Source of the DNA: CAYTKU01 sp964550845
Lineage (GTDB): Bacteria; Patescibacteriota; Patescibacteriia; Magasanikbacterales; UBA922
Assembly: GCA_964550845.1 (NCBI GenBank)
Contig: CAZKAD010000020.1
Coordinates: 1 to 15,950 of the forward strand
DNA: 15,950 bases
Reading direction: 5' to 3'
Shown: positions 7,337 through 14,654 of the stretch, piece after piece
Layout: each line of letters starts with the position of its first letter
Position numbering within the stretch: position 1 is the stretch's first letter
Position numbers and translations under genes: made by a program
Notes under the pieces: model-generated
What the model saw: the letters and a program-made list of their open reading frames with translations, nothing else
Database searches by the model: none
Told to the model about the DNA's origin: nothing

Positions 7337-8521
7337 TTAAGCAGCGACACGAGTGTCTACTTCTTCTGAAGGTTCTGGTTGAACCGCATCAACGACAGTT
7401 AAAGCTTCGCGTTGACCCAGTGCTTTTCTATGAAGGGCTTCAACTTTTTCTCTTTCTGCCATCATAGCGGCATCGGTATTCTTCCATTTTTCCAATCTTC
7501 GAGCAGCTTTCTTTTCCAAACGAGCTAAATTCCATTCACGAAATTTAGATAAAACACCATCTTTTTTCTGAGCAAGAGCATCAAGTGCACTGCTTCCTCG
7601 TTCCATAAGACCTCCCCAAGCATCTTGAGCTTTTTCAATCACTGGTCGAACTACATGTTCTTTTCCCTTATCAAGAGCTCCAAGTGCAATGTCGCGAGCA
7701 CCACCAGCAACATATGCGGCGGTTTCTTTTGTGCCTCTTGCAAGAGTTTTTGCTCCACCCTTAACAGCATCAACGCCTGAATCTATTCCAGCGAGAGCAC
7801 CTATAAAACCAATTTCAGCAACATTTTTAGCTGCACCAGCAGCACGTTCAACCTTATCAATAGCACTGAGTGTGAGACCGAGAGCACCTTCACTTACGCG
7901 TTCAGCACCAACCTTTACTCCTTTTCCTATTGCTCTTCCTAACATAGCACCACCAACAACAGGAGCGACAACAGGTGCAGCAACAACGGCGCCTGCTACT
8001 TTTCCTGCAGTAACAACTCCTCTTGCGGTAGCTTTAGCAGCTTTTACACTTGCGTCTCTTGTTGCCGCAGCGGCAGCAGCAGCTTTTTCTACAGTAAAGT
8101 CTGTTGCTCTACCAACAGCATCAGCAGTTGCACCGGCAGCTCTTTTCGCTACGACATCAGGAGCCAATAAACTCGCACCAACATCTTTTAGTTTATCCAT
8201 AAGACGACCCAAAAAGCCACCCATACCTTTTTTGGCAGAAGAAATTTTTTGTCCAATAGCAGCTGCACGGTCTCTTCCAATGTCAGCTAAAGGTTTTTTA
8301 TGAATATCAAGATTATTTTCAAGCAATTCATTTTCCTTTTGCAAATCTTCTGGTGAATAAGCGGCATCAAACTCTTTACGTGCCTTAACGGCTGCATCTA
8401 CATCAATATCATCGCCGTTCTTAACTCCAAGCAATTCTTTAGGATCGAGTGCGTCAAATTTTTGAGTCGCAATACTTGCCTCGTGTCCTTTATGACCACC
8501 TTCACGATATACTACTGACAT
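7337..8521 (-). CDS. Ala-rich helical protein of unknown function (394 aa)
   Basis: I do not recognise this family. I place the start at the ATG at 8521 (MSVVYREGG...). The frame is open further, to a TTG at 8575, but that codon lies inside the promoter and upstream of the predicted transcription start. The N-terminal region (about 1-90) is charged and hydrophilic. A basic amphipathic stretch follows (about 92-120, with GGFLGRLMDKLKDVG). The central region (about 122-290) is very rich in Ala, Gly, Val and Lys with loosely repeated helical segments reminiscent of LEA-like or apolipoprotein-like helices. It includes one apolar stretch (about 170-196, AGAVVAAPVVAPVVGG) that could sit in or on a membrane. 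The tail (about 325-394) is charged. No enzymatic motif was seen. It heads a unit with the 119-residue gene. Confidence 0.8.
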   Translation of the reverse strand: MSVVYREGGHKGHEASIATQKFDALDPKELLGVKNGDDIDVDAAVKARKEFDAAYSPEDLQKENELLENNLDIHKKPLADIGRDRAAAIGQKISSAKKGMGGFLGRLMDKLKDVGASLLAPDVVAKRAAGATADAVGRATDFTVEKAAAAAAATRDASVKAAKATARGVVTAGKVAGAVVAAPVVAPVVGGAMLGRAIGKGVKVGAERVSEGALGLTLSAIDKVERAAGAAKNVAEIGFIGALAGIDSGVDAVKGGAKTLARGTKETAAYVAGGARDIALGALDKGKEHVVRPVIEKAQDAWGGLMERGSSALDALAQKKDGVLSKFREWNLARLEKKAARRLEKWKNTDAAMMAEREKVEALHRKALGQREALTVVDAVQPEPSEEVDTRVAA

Positions 8522-8563
8522 ATATCTATAATTATTATTTAAATTAAGCAAATTTATAAAGCC

Positions 8564-8592
8564 ATTATAGCACAAAAAACGCGTTTTGTCAA
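8564..8592 (-). promoter_or_regulatory. Perfect-consensus sigma70-type promoter with palindromic spacer
   Basis: On the minus strand, TTGACA (8587-8592) and TATAAT (8564-8569) both match consensus exactly and are 17 bp apart. The spacer contains the perfect 12-bp palindrome AAAACGCGTTTT (8576-8587), which touches the -35 box and could be an operator. The predicted transcript begins near 8557, leaving an AT-rich leader of about 36 nt before the ATG at 8521. Confidence 0.85.
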
Positions 8593-8633
8593 TGTAATTT
8601 TTGCTAAAAATGAACCTAAACTAAAATTTTTTG

Positions 8634-8754
8634 TAAACTTATTTATTTGGATGCAGTCCAAGGCGGCAATGAGCATTGCAGTGAGACGTAGTCAAAGCTA
8701 CGTCGAACGAGAAGCGCAATGACAACGCAGGAATGCGCCAAATAAATAAGTTTA
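8634..8754. repeat. 121-bp interrupted palindrome in the intergenic region
   Basis: The outer arms are perfect 17-bp inverted copies, TAAACTTATTTATTTGG (8634-8650) and CCAAATAAATAAGTTTA (8738-8754). The centre is a second perfect 7-bp hairpin, GACGTAG / CTACGTC (8685-8691 and 8698-8704). The arms between (8651-8684 and 8705-8737) are GC-richer than the surroundings and only partly complementary. The right arm overlaps the TAA stop of the SpoIID-domain gene. No long T-run follows on either strand, so it is not a classical terminator. It looks like an intergenic repetitive (REP/MITE-like) element. Confidence 0.7.
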
Positions 8755-10677
8755 GGGATAGAGTTTTTCAATCTCAACACCAGTATAATAATATTTCAAC
8801 AGCTGTTTGTAATCCAAATCTTCTTCATTGGCCTTAATCATAGCATCGCGTTGACTCATACCGACTCCATGGCCATACATTTTCTTTTTATCCCGCTTAT
8901 CATAGACAGCTTTGACTGGAACAAGCCAAGGTTTATCACTTCCACCCCAAACTTTTGACCAGCTTCGAGTCATCCCATCACTATTTCCAAAATATGGTGT
9001 GATAATAACCGCATTTGGAGTCGCTGGATTACTATCAGTATCATAAGTTATAACCTCTCCACGTGTATCATTGGTTGCCTGCACGACTCGAGGGCGAAGC
9101 GCTTCGTTGCGGTAGCCGAGATAGAGCTGATCTCCGGTATGGGCCACGACGTCAAAATTGCCATTGGGGTATTTATCAGTCGTCGCAGTGATAAAATAGG
9201 CATAGGTACGCGCTGCTGTCTGCAGTGCTTTGATATATTCATAATCTGTTCCATTGCTGGTCTCGGCAATACCATATACATAGTCCTCAAGTAGAAGATC
9301 ATTGATGATATAAATTGCCTTGCCGTCGTCTGTCAGGCGGTATTCCATGGATCCACGATAGGCATTGAAATTCATTCCCTTATGCCAATCAATCGTCCGC
9401 TGTTGATTGGTTATTTCAAACACTGCCTCAGGGTTCTCTGCTGGGACTAAACGAAAGTATTTTTTACCTTCAAATATATTCTTGCCAGATTGAAATGTAT
9501 AGACTCCGGCTTTGTAGGCGAGTTTCGCTTTTTCGCCTTTTGGAAGCGTGTAAAGTTTTTCTCCTGCTTCACCGTCATAGAGATCGTAATCAGCATCAGT
9601 CGAAATAAATTCGGCAGTGTCTTTTTCTGGTTTTTCCAGTTTCCACAGACCAACACGAATCCGAGGTTCATCCGGCAAACGGAACAAATCCACTGGAGTT
9701 ATATCATCTGATTTGAGTTTTGGCTCTTTATAATGTTTGGGAGCATTTTCAGTCACATCAACGTGCACCTCGGCTATAGTATCCTCGAGAGTGTTGCCAT
9801 CGGCCTGCAAAATAAACCTCGCTACATATTCACCTTTTTCTTTGGGAGCACGAAAATAAAAGGTTTCTTTTACCGTTTGTTTTGGTGCAATGGTTTGTTT
9901 CTTTTCTAAAACGACTCGTTTACTTTGCCAACTTTCATCGCCAAACACCACTTCTTTTTCTACAGCAGCCAGGTGCGAAAGCGTAGGAGAAAGAAGCGAG
10001 TATGATTTCCACGTTTTTTCACCTGTATTTTCAAAGCTTACAATGAGTTTGATTTGATCTCCTCCTACGGCTTCAATATCTTTTTTGCTTTGGAGAATTC
10101 TTTGTCCATCATAGGGTTCAACCTGTTTTGGTGGTATGGCTACAGGTGCTCCTGGTTCTGGTTTTACTGGTGTTACGGTCGCAGTTTTTGCTGGTACGAC
10201 TTTAATTTTAAGAAAAAAATATCCTTTATTTATCCAGCTAGAATTTTCGGCAGCCAAATAAAATTCTTCGGTATAGTCCCCTGTTTTGGACGGTGCTTGC
10301 AGATCAATTGTTAGTTCGCCAATAGCACCAGGTTTGACTTGGCCTTTTATTTTTCCAGTTTGTGTTTTGGAGAGCCAATTTTTGGAGGCAAAAGGCGATG
10401 CACGATACTTTGGTTCTACTGTGTAGGCAGAAATATACTGCGCGCCCTTTTCATTCCAAGTAGCCGTACCCGTGTTTTTAAATTTTATGACAACTGTTTT
10501 GGTAGAACCAGCTTCAATAGTAATAGGATCTGGTAGTGATTGAGAAATATACTGCGCAGAGTATGATGCGGCATCTTTAATAGTGAGCTTGGGATCAGCA
10601 GCTTGAGCTGGCATGGTAAAAGAAAAAATACCACAGACCAGTGCAGAAAAAGCTAAAAGATAAGAAAAATTTTTCAT
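8752..10677 (-). CDS. Secreted SpoIID/LytB-domain protein with two Ig-like domains
   Basis: The 641-residue product has a signal peptide (about 1-26, ending PAQA before ADP). Two beta-sandwich repeats follow (about 36-161 and 190-308), each with 'F(K/E)NTG...TW', resembling NBR1-type Ig-like domains. A linker region (about 330-430) precedes a C-terminal SpoIID/LytB domain (about 437-641). That domain shows the hallmarks of the family: DYVYGIAE with the candidate catalytic Glu at 472, a KALQTAARTYA segment (483-493), and YGHGVGMSQRDA (601-612). In Bacillus SpoIID is a lytic transglycosylase that acts on denuded peptidoglycan glycan strands. Here a cell-wall remodelling role is inferred; CPR bacteria do not sporulate. 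The start at 10677 is supported by the signal peptide and by a promoter whose -10 box ends 9 nt upstream, implying a nearly leaderless mRNA. Confidence 0.9.
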   Translation of the reverse strand: MKNFSYLLAFSALVCGIFSFTMPAQAADPKLTIKDAASYSAQYISQSLPDPITIEAGSTKTVVIKFKNTGTATWNEKGAQYISAYTVEPKYRASPFASKNWLSKTQTGKIKGQVKPGAIGELTIDLQAPSKTGDYTEEFYLAAENSSWINKGYFFLKIKVVPAKTATVTPVKPEPGAPVAIPPKQVEPYDGQRILQSKKDIEAVGGDQIKLIVSFENTGEKTWKSYSLLSPTLSHLAAVEKEVVFGDESWQSKRVVLEKKQTIAPKQTVKETFYFRAPKEKGEYVARFILQADGNTLEDTIAEVHVDVTENAPKHYKEPKLKSDDITPVDLFRLPDEPRIRVGLWKLEKPEKDTAEFISTDADYDLYDGEAGEKLYTLPKGEKAKLAYKAGVYTFQSGKNIFEGKKYFRLVPAENPEAVFEITNQQRTIDWHKGMNFNAYRGSMEYRLTDDGKAIYIINDLLLEDYVYGIAETSNGTDYEYIKALQTAARTYAYFITATTDKYPNGNFDVVAHTGDQLYLGYRNEALRPRVVQATNDTRGEVITYDTDSNPATPNAVIITPYFGNSDGMTRSWSKVWGGSDKPWLVPVKAVYDKRDKKKMYGHGVGMSQRDAMIKANEEDLDYKQLLKYYYTGVEIEKLYP

Positions 10678-10686
10678 ATGTCTATG

Positions 10687-10715
10687 AGTATACCAAAAAA
10701 TCTTTTTTTACTCAA
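10687..10715 (-). promoter_or_regulatory. Promoter of the SpoIID-domain gene (near-leaderless)
   Basis: On the minus strand, TTGAGT (10710-10715) and TATACT (10687-10692) are 17 bp apart. The -10 box ends 9 nt before the ATG at 10677, so the mRNA would have a leader of about 3 nt. Confidence 0.65.
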
Positions 10716-10732
10716 TGAAAAATAGCATTTTA

Positions 10733-10761
10733 TTGCTTTTCACAGCGAAAAATGATATTCT
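10733..10761 (+). promoter_or_regulatory. Promoter of the flippase gene (leaderless)
   Basis: TTGCTT (10733-10738) and TATTCT (10756-10761) are 17 bp apart. The -10 box ends 8 nt before the ATG at 10770, so transcription should start at or within a few nt of that ATG. The alternative in-frame ATG at 10752 lies within the promoter itself and is unlikely to be translated. Confidence 0.55.
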
Positions 10762-10769
10762 GTTTCTAT

Positions 10770-12188
10770 ATGTCTGTGACTCGACAAATCGCCCACAACA
10801 CAATTGTTCAAATGGTTGGAAAAGCTATCTCCACAGTTCTTGGACTTGCTGCCATTGCCATGATGACTCGTTATCTGGGAACAGAACAATTTGGATGGTA
10901 TGTTACAACCATATCTTTTTTACAGTTTGTGGGAATCCTAATTGATTTTGGACTCATTCCTGTAACAGCCCAAATGCTCAGTGAAGAAAAATTTGACTCA
11001 AAAGAACTGTTTCAGAACTTACTTGCGTTTCGGTTTGTGACAGGAGTGGTTTGTCTGGCCATTGCCCCCCTTATTAGCCTTTTCTTCCCCTATCCACCTG
11101 AAGTAAAAATTGCGATTGCCATTAGTGCTATTTCCTTTTTGGCCATTTCCATGAACCAAGTGCTCACTGGCTTTTTCCAAAAAGAATTAAAAATGTATCT
11201 GGTCTCTGCCGGAGAAGTCATTGGAAGAATTTTTCTCGTTGGAGGATTGTATATCCTCATGTATTGGGGAGCATCATTTCAACCGATCATGGCACTCATT
11301 AGTCTTTCTATTGTGGTATACATGAGTTTTCTCTTTTTCTTTGCCCGAAAGTATATTCCTCTGGCCTTTCGCTTCAATAGCACTATTTGGAAAGCCATTG
11401 CCATAAAAATGTGGCCCATTACCCTGTCTATTCTTTTCAATGTGGTCTATCTCAAGGGAGATATTCTTTTGCTTTCGTTTTATCGATCACAAGAAGAAGT
11501 TGGTCTCTACGGCGCAGCTTACCGCGTGCTTGATATTGTTACACAAATCGCTATGCTGAGTATGGGAATCCTTCTTCCACTTCTCGCTGGTAGTTGGACC
11601 AGAAAAAATAAAAAGGAATTTAAAGAACATTATGACCGCGCACTCATGATGATGTGCTTGTTGGGGTTACCACTTGCTACGGGTACCTTTCTTTTGGCTC
11701 GTCCGATCATGAATCTAGTAGCCGGAGAAGAGTTTGCCCCAGCGAGCCTGCCGCTTCAAATTCTCTCTCTTGCGGTGATTGGTCTATTTATTGGATCTAT
11801 CTATGGGCATCTGGCTGTGGCAATTGATAGGCAAAGAACAGCGTTATATGTGTATATCAGTGCAGCAATACTCACGCTTGTTGGTTATCTCGTGTTTGTG
11901 CCGAGGTTTGGTATGATTGGCGCAGCCTGGATGACAGTATTTTCTGAAGTTTTTGTTGGTGTTGGGCTTTTTTTCTTGATCAAACGATATATTCAACTTC
12001 CACTTCCTTATTTATTTTTTTCCAAAATAATTTTTTCGACAGGTATAATGGCAGGCGTGCTCTACTTTTTGCCAAATCTTCATGTGCTCCTCAGCATTGT
12101 AATTGGCTTTTGTGTGTATGCAATAAGTCTTTTGCTCACCAAGGCAATTTCTAAAGATACCATAAAAGAAATTATTTCGCTTTCATAG
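10770..12188 (+). CDS. Wzx-type polysaccharide flippase (MOP superfamily)
   Basis: The 472-residue product is an integral membrane protein with about 12-14 hydrophobic helices spread along its length. It has the typical Wzx/RfbX N-terminus: a short cytoplasmic tail, then AHNTIVQMVGKAISTVLGL and 'RYLGTEQFGWY' (34-44). A charged central loop (about 277-290, TRKNKKEFKEHYDR) separates the two halves. Later features typical of the family are FAPASLPLQILSLA (322-335) and a GMIGAAWMTVFSE segment (381-393). Such proteins move undecaprenyl-linked or similar lipid-linked sugars across the cytoplasmic membrane; the substrate cannot be read from the sequence. I do not call it MurJ. The start is moved from the upstream ATG at 10752 to 10770, because 10752 lies inside the promoter. 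The unknown membrane protein gene follows after 5 nt, probably in the same mRNA. Confidence 0.9.
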   Translation: MSVTRQIAHNTIVQMVGKAISTVLGLAAIAMMTRYLGTEQFGWYVTTISFLQFVGILIDFGLIPVTAQMLSEEKFDSKELFQNLLAFRFVTGVVCLAIAPLISLFFPYPPEVKIAIAISAISFLAISMNQVLTGFFQKELKMYLVSAGEVIGRIFLVGGLYILMYWGASFQPIMALISLSIVVYMSFLFFFARKYIPLAFRFNSTIWKAIAIKMWPITLSILFNVVYLKGDILLLSFYRSQEEVGLYGAAYRVLDIVTQIAMLSMGILLPLLAGSWTRKNKKEFKEHYDRALMMMCLLGLPLATGTFLLARPIMNLVAGEEFAPASLPLQILSLAVIGLFIGSIYGHLAVAIDRQRTALYVYISAAILTLVGYLVFVPRFGMIGAAWMTVFSEVFVGVGLFFLIKRYIQLPLPYLFFSKIIFSTGIMAGVLYFLPNLHVLLSIVIGFCVYAISLLLTKAISKDTIKEIISLS

Positions 12189-12193
12189 TCCCT

Positions 12194-12877
12194 ATGACCT
12201 ATATACTTATTTTTCTCGGATTTTTGGTAGTGGTCTTTTTTCTCCAAAAATCAAGCCGAGCGCAACTGAATCAAAGCGTAAAGACAAGTCAAAAAAATAA
12301 TCCCTTGAGAGATCTGAGCAGTTCACTTGGATTGCAATTTGAAGAAATGAAATCACCGAATAAAAAAGATACTTTCTATTCTATTGGGGGCCGTTCTTTT
12401 GGTGAGTACAAAGGTATTCCACTCGAAATACGATTTGAGAGTACAGCAGAGCTTGGCAATGGAGTCGGTATGGTATATAGTTACACGCTAGAAAAAACCG
12501 TAACATTTACTGTCAAAAATCCACAAAAAAAATCATTTGATATTGTGCCAAAACGTGCCGGAGTTCAGGCAGGCATAGCACAAAATCCTCGTTTTGATGA
12601 AAAACTTATACTTGTAGGTGATGCTATTATTCCAACTGATATACTGGATTATTTTGCTTCTCTTGGCTGGATGCACCTTACGCTCAAAGATTCTTCTCTT
12701 ACGTTGCATGATACTTTCTACGAACAATTTCAAGGTATCTCTGGGAAAATGAATATGATAAAAGCCGAGCATCCGATTTGGAAAAATACCATTCAAAATG
12801 GAAAAATAGATGAAGCTTCGGCACGTACATTTTTTGATACACTCATAGATCTTTCCAAGCGAGCGCATCTTATCTAA
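12194..12877 (+). CDS. Membrane-anchored hypothetical protein (227 aa)
   Basis: I do not recognise this family with confidence. One N-terminal membrane helix (about 3-17) is followed by a polar linker (about 18-38) and a soluble domain (about 39-227). The soluble part is predicted to be mixed alpha/beta, with a strand-rich core (SFGEYKGIPLEIRFES at 68-83, YSYTLEKTVTFTVKN at 95-109) and a helical C-terminus. The layout recalls the DUF3137-like group of membrane-tethered proteins, but this is only a resemblance. It begins 5 nt after the flippase stop, so translation may be coupled. No Shine-Dalgarno motif is present. Its TAA stop overlaps the stop codon of the convergent tsaC gene by 4 bp, and no terminator is visible between them. 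Confidence 0.82.
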   Translation: MTYILIFLGFLVVVFFLQKSSRAQLNQSVKTSQKNNPLRDLSSSLGLQFEEMKSPNKKDTFYSIGGRSFGEYKGIPLEIRFESTAELGNGVGMVYSYTLEKTVTFTVKNPQKKSFDIVPKRAGVQAGIAQNPRFDEKLILVGDAIIPTDILDYFASLGWMHLTLKDSSLTLHDTFYEQFQGISGKMNMIKAEHPIWKNTIQNGKIDEASARTFFDTLIDLSKRAHLI

Positions 12878-13482
12878 GAAATTTTTATATCCCCTTGCCT
12901 TATAACAGTGATGATGTTGCCTTCAATATCTATGATGGTTGATGGAGGTGTGAGCGGGAGATTGCCTGCATCAATAAAAAAATCCGGACTATTTTCATTG
13001 CCGTTTCCAAATGTCTGCACAATTTCTTCTGAGGTATAGATGGCAGGTAAACCAGCGAGGTTTGCAGAAGTAGACACCAGTGGATGAGACAGTGTTTCAA
13101 AAAGTCTTTGAATAAATGGATGGGGAGAAATACGGCAAGCAATTTTTTCAAGAGAAGAAATAACAAGGTGCGAAAGATGAGTATCCTTTTGAACTGGTAA
13201 AGTAACCGTAAGAGCGCCTGGCCAATAGGGCTTTATTTTTTGCTCAACGTCAGGGTTTAAAACAGCATACTGCTTGAGCATTTCAATATCTTTGAAGAGC
13301 AAAATACAAGGTTTTTGTGGATCACGTTTTTTTATAGCAAACACCTTTTGTACAGCCATATTATCCAGAGCATCGCAGCCAATACCATAGCATGTCTCTG
13401 TAGGATAAATACATACTTTACCTGATTCTACTTCAGAAGTGAGCATATTCATTTCTACTTCTGTTTCAAAAATTTTTTTCAT
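12874..13482 (-). CDS. tsaC: L-threonylcarbamoyladenylate synthase (TsaC/YrdC type)
   Basis: This enzyme makes threonylcarbamoyl-AMP from Thr, bicarbonate and ATP, the first step of the universal t6A37 modification of ANN-decoding tRNAs. The 202-residue product is a single YrdC domain, so it is the short TsaC form rather than the longer Sua5. Visible family motifs are the YPTETCYGIG segment (26-35), the KKRDPQKP nucleotide-site motif (51-58), YWPGALTV (86-93), R117 in ACRIS, STSANLAG (137-144), PSTIID (180-185) and a terminal IRQG (194-197). It begins 3 nt after the prfB stop, so the two translation-fidelity genes form one operon. The partner genes tsaB/D/E are not in the window. The start at 13482 could be slightly too early, since M11 and M13 are alternatives. 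Confidence 0.94.
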   Translation of the reverse strand: MKKIFETEVEMNMLTSEVESGKVCIYPTETCYGIGCDALDNMAVQKVFAIKKRDPQKPCILLFKDIEMLKQYAVLNPDVEQKIKPYWPGALTVTLPVQKDTHLSHLVISSLEKIACRISPHPFIQRLFETLSHPLVSTSANLAGLPAIYTSEEIVQTFGNGNENSPDFFIDAGNLPLTPPSTIIDIEGNIITVIRQGDIKIS

Positions 13483-13485
13483 ATA

Positions 13486-14616
13486 TTATTCATTATCTTC
13501 ACTTGACCTTCGATCGGGTCTGCCTTCTTTGTTCCAGCGTAAATAGCTTTCAATAAATGGATCCAAATTCCCATTCAAAATATCATCTGGATCCTTGGTT
13601 TCATGCCTGGTACGAATATCTTTTACCATTTTATATGGATGAAGCACATAAGAGCGAATTTGATTCCCCCATTCTGCGCTTTTATATTCACCACGCAGTT
13701 CAAGGCGTTCTTTTTCTTCTTGTTCTTCTTTTAGCTGGAGGAGTTTCGAGCGCAACACCTTCATAGCCGTTTCTCTGTTCTGAATTTGTGACCGCTCATT
13801 TTGACATTGAACCGTAATACCTGTTGGTAAATGAACAATTCGTACCGCCGAATACGTGGTATTTACACTCTGTCCTCCTTTTCCTCCAGACATAAATGTA
13901 TCAATCCGCAAATCTTTTGAATCAATTTCTTCCATTTCACTTTCTTCCATTTCTGGAATCACTTCAATCAGAGCAAAAGAAGTATGTCGCATTTGTTCAG
14001 CATCAAATGGAGAAATACGCACTAATCGATGTGTACCATGCTCACTTTGAAGATGACCGTACACATATCTACCTTCTATACGAAAGACGCAGGCTTTAAT
14101 ACCAGCTTCTGCACCCTGTGATTCATCGATTATGGTAACTTTCCAACCTTTTTTTTCTGCATAGCGAAAAAGCATACGACGAAGCATCTCTGCCCAATCT
14201 TGGGCTTCCGTTCCACCACTGCCAGCATGGACTGCCACAATCGCATTCTTCTTATCATGTTTACCGGAAAGGAGCAGGTAAAATTCTAGAGAGGAAAATC
14301 TTTTTTTCAAAAATTCTGTCTGTTCTTGTATTTCTTGTTTCATGGTTTCATCCGTGATATCGCCCATATCGGCAATCAAACTGAGTAAACTTTTTACTTC
14401 TTTTTCCATGGTTTCCCATTCCCCTATTTCACTGGTAATATCTGAAAGACGCTTACTCACCGCAGTCGCATTTTCTTGGTTATTCCAAAAACCAGGAGAT
14501 TGCATATCTTCTTCGAGGCGTTTTTGTTCAGAGCGTAAATCGTCTATCCGCAAGAGATCCATGGTGTCATTAATTCGAATAGCCAATTCTTCAAGAACCT
14601 TTTTTTCTTCATTCAT
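13486..14616 (-). CDS. prfB: Peptide chain release factor 2
   Basis: RF2 releases the peptide at UAA and UGA codons in the ribosomal A site. The 376-residue product carries the discriminating SPF tripeptide (202-204), which marks RF2 rather than RF1, and the catalytic GGQ (247-249) in a GGKGGQSVN context. The N-terminal coiled coil (about 1-115) contains SPGFWNN (40-46), equivalent to the E. coli 'PDVWN' region. Unlike E. coli and many other bacteria, the N-terminal frame is uninterrupted: there is no in-frame UGA and therefore no autoregulatory frameshift. The presence of RF2 argues that UGA is a stop codon in this organism. tsaC follows after 3 nt. The gene has its own promoter, whose -10 box ends 9 nt before the ATG. 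Confidence 0.98.
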   Translation of the reverse strand: MNEEKKVLEELAIRINDTMDLLRIDDLRSEQKRLEEDMQSPGFWNNQENATAVSKRLSDITSEIGEWETMEKEVKSLLSLIADMGDITDETMKQEIQEQTEFLKKRFSSLEFYLLLSGKHDKKNAIVAVHAGSGGTEAQDWAEMLRRMLFRYAEKKGWKVTIIDESQGAEAGIKACVFRIEGRYVYGHLQSEHGTHRLVRISPFDAEQMRHTSFALIEVIPEMEESEMEEIDSKDLRIDTFMSGGKGGQSVNTTYSAVRIVHLPTGITVQCQNERSQIQNRETAMKVLRSKLLQLKEEQEEKERLELRGEYKSAEWGNQIRSYVLHPYKMVKDIRTRHETKDPDDILNGNLDPFIESYLRWNKEGRPDRRSSEDNE

Positions 14617-14625
14617 AGTGGTTCC

Positions 14626-14654
14626 ATCTTACAAAAAAAGGCCTAAAAAAGCAA
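14626..14654 (-). promoter_or_regulatory. prfB: prfB-tsaC promoter, -35 box inside the upstream terminator
   Basis: On the minus strand, TTGCTT (14649-14654) and TAAGAT (14626-14631) are 17 bp apart. The -35 box is made from the 3' arm of the preceding terminator stem and the first bases of its T-run; the rest of the T-run is spacer. The -10 box ends 9 nt before the ATG at 14616, so the mRNA would be almost leaderless. Confidence 0.5.

Noticed and set aside
7689..8303. A 204-codon plus-strand frame opposite the Ala-rich gene
   Set aside because: Its Ala/Pro/Thr-rich composition is what antisense reading of an Ala/Gly-rich gene gives; no promoter or start signal supports it.
8522..8575. N-terminal extension of the Ala-rich gene from a TTG at 8575
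   Set aside because: It overlaps the -10 box of a perfect-consensus promoter and lies upstream of the expected transcription start; the ATG at 8521 is the better start.
10752..10769. Flippase start at the upstream in-frame ATG (10752)
   Set aside because: That ATG lies inside the promoter spacer, before the predicted transcription start; the ATG at 10770 gives the usual short N-terminus of the family.
1831..12055. The shared string AGGTATAATGGCA in two distant genes
   Set aside because: It occurs on the plus strand inside the coiled-coil gene and inside the flippase gene, with no flanking similarity; it is probably chance.
14500..14616. Possible RF2 programmed frameshift in prfB
   Set aside because: The frame from ATG 14616 runs through the region equivalent to the E. 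coli slip site without any stop codon, so no frameshift is needed.
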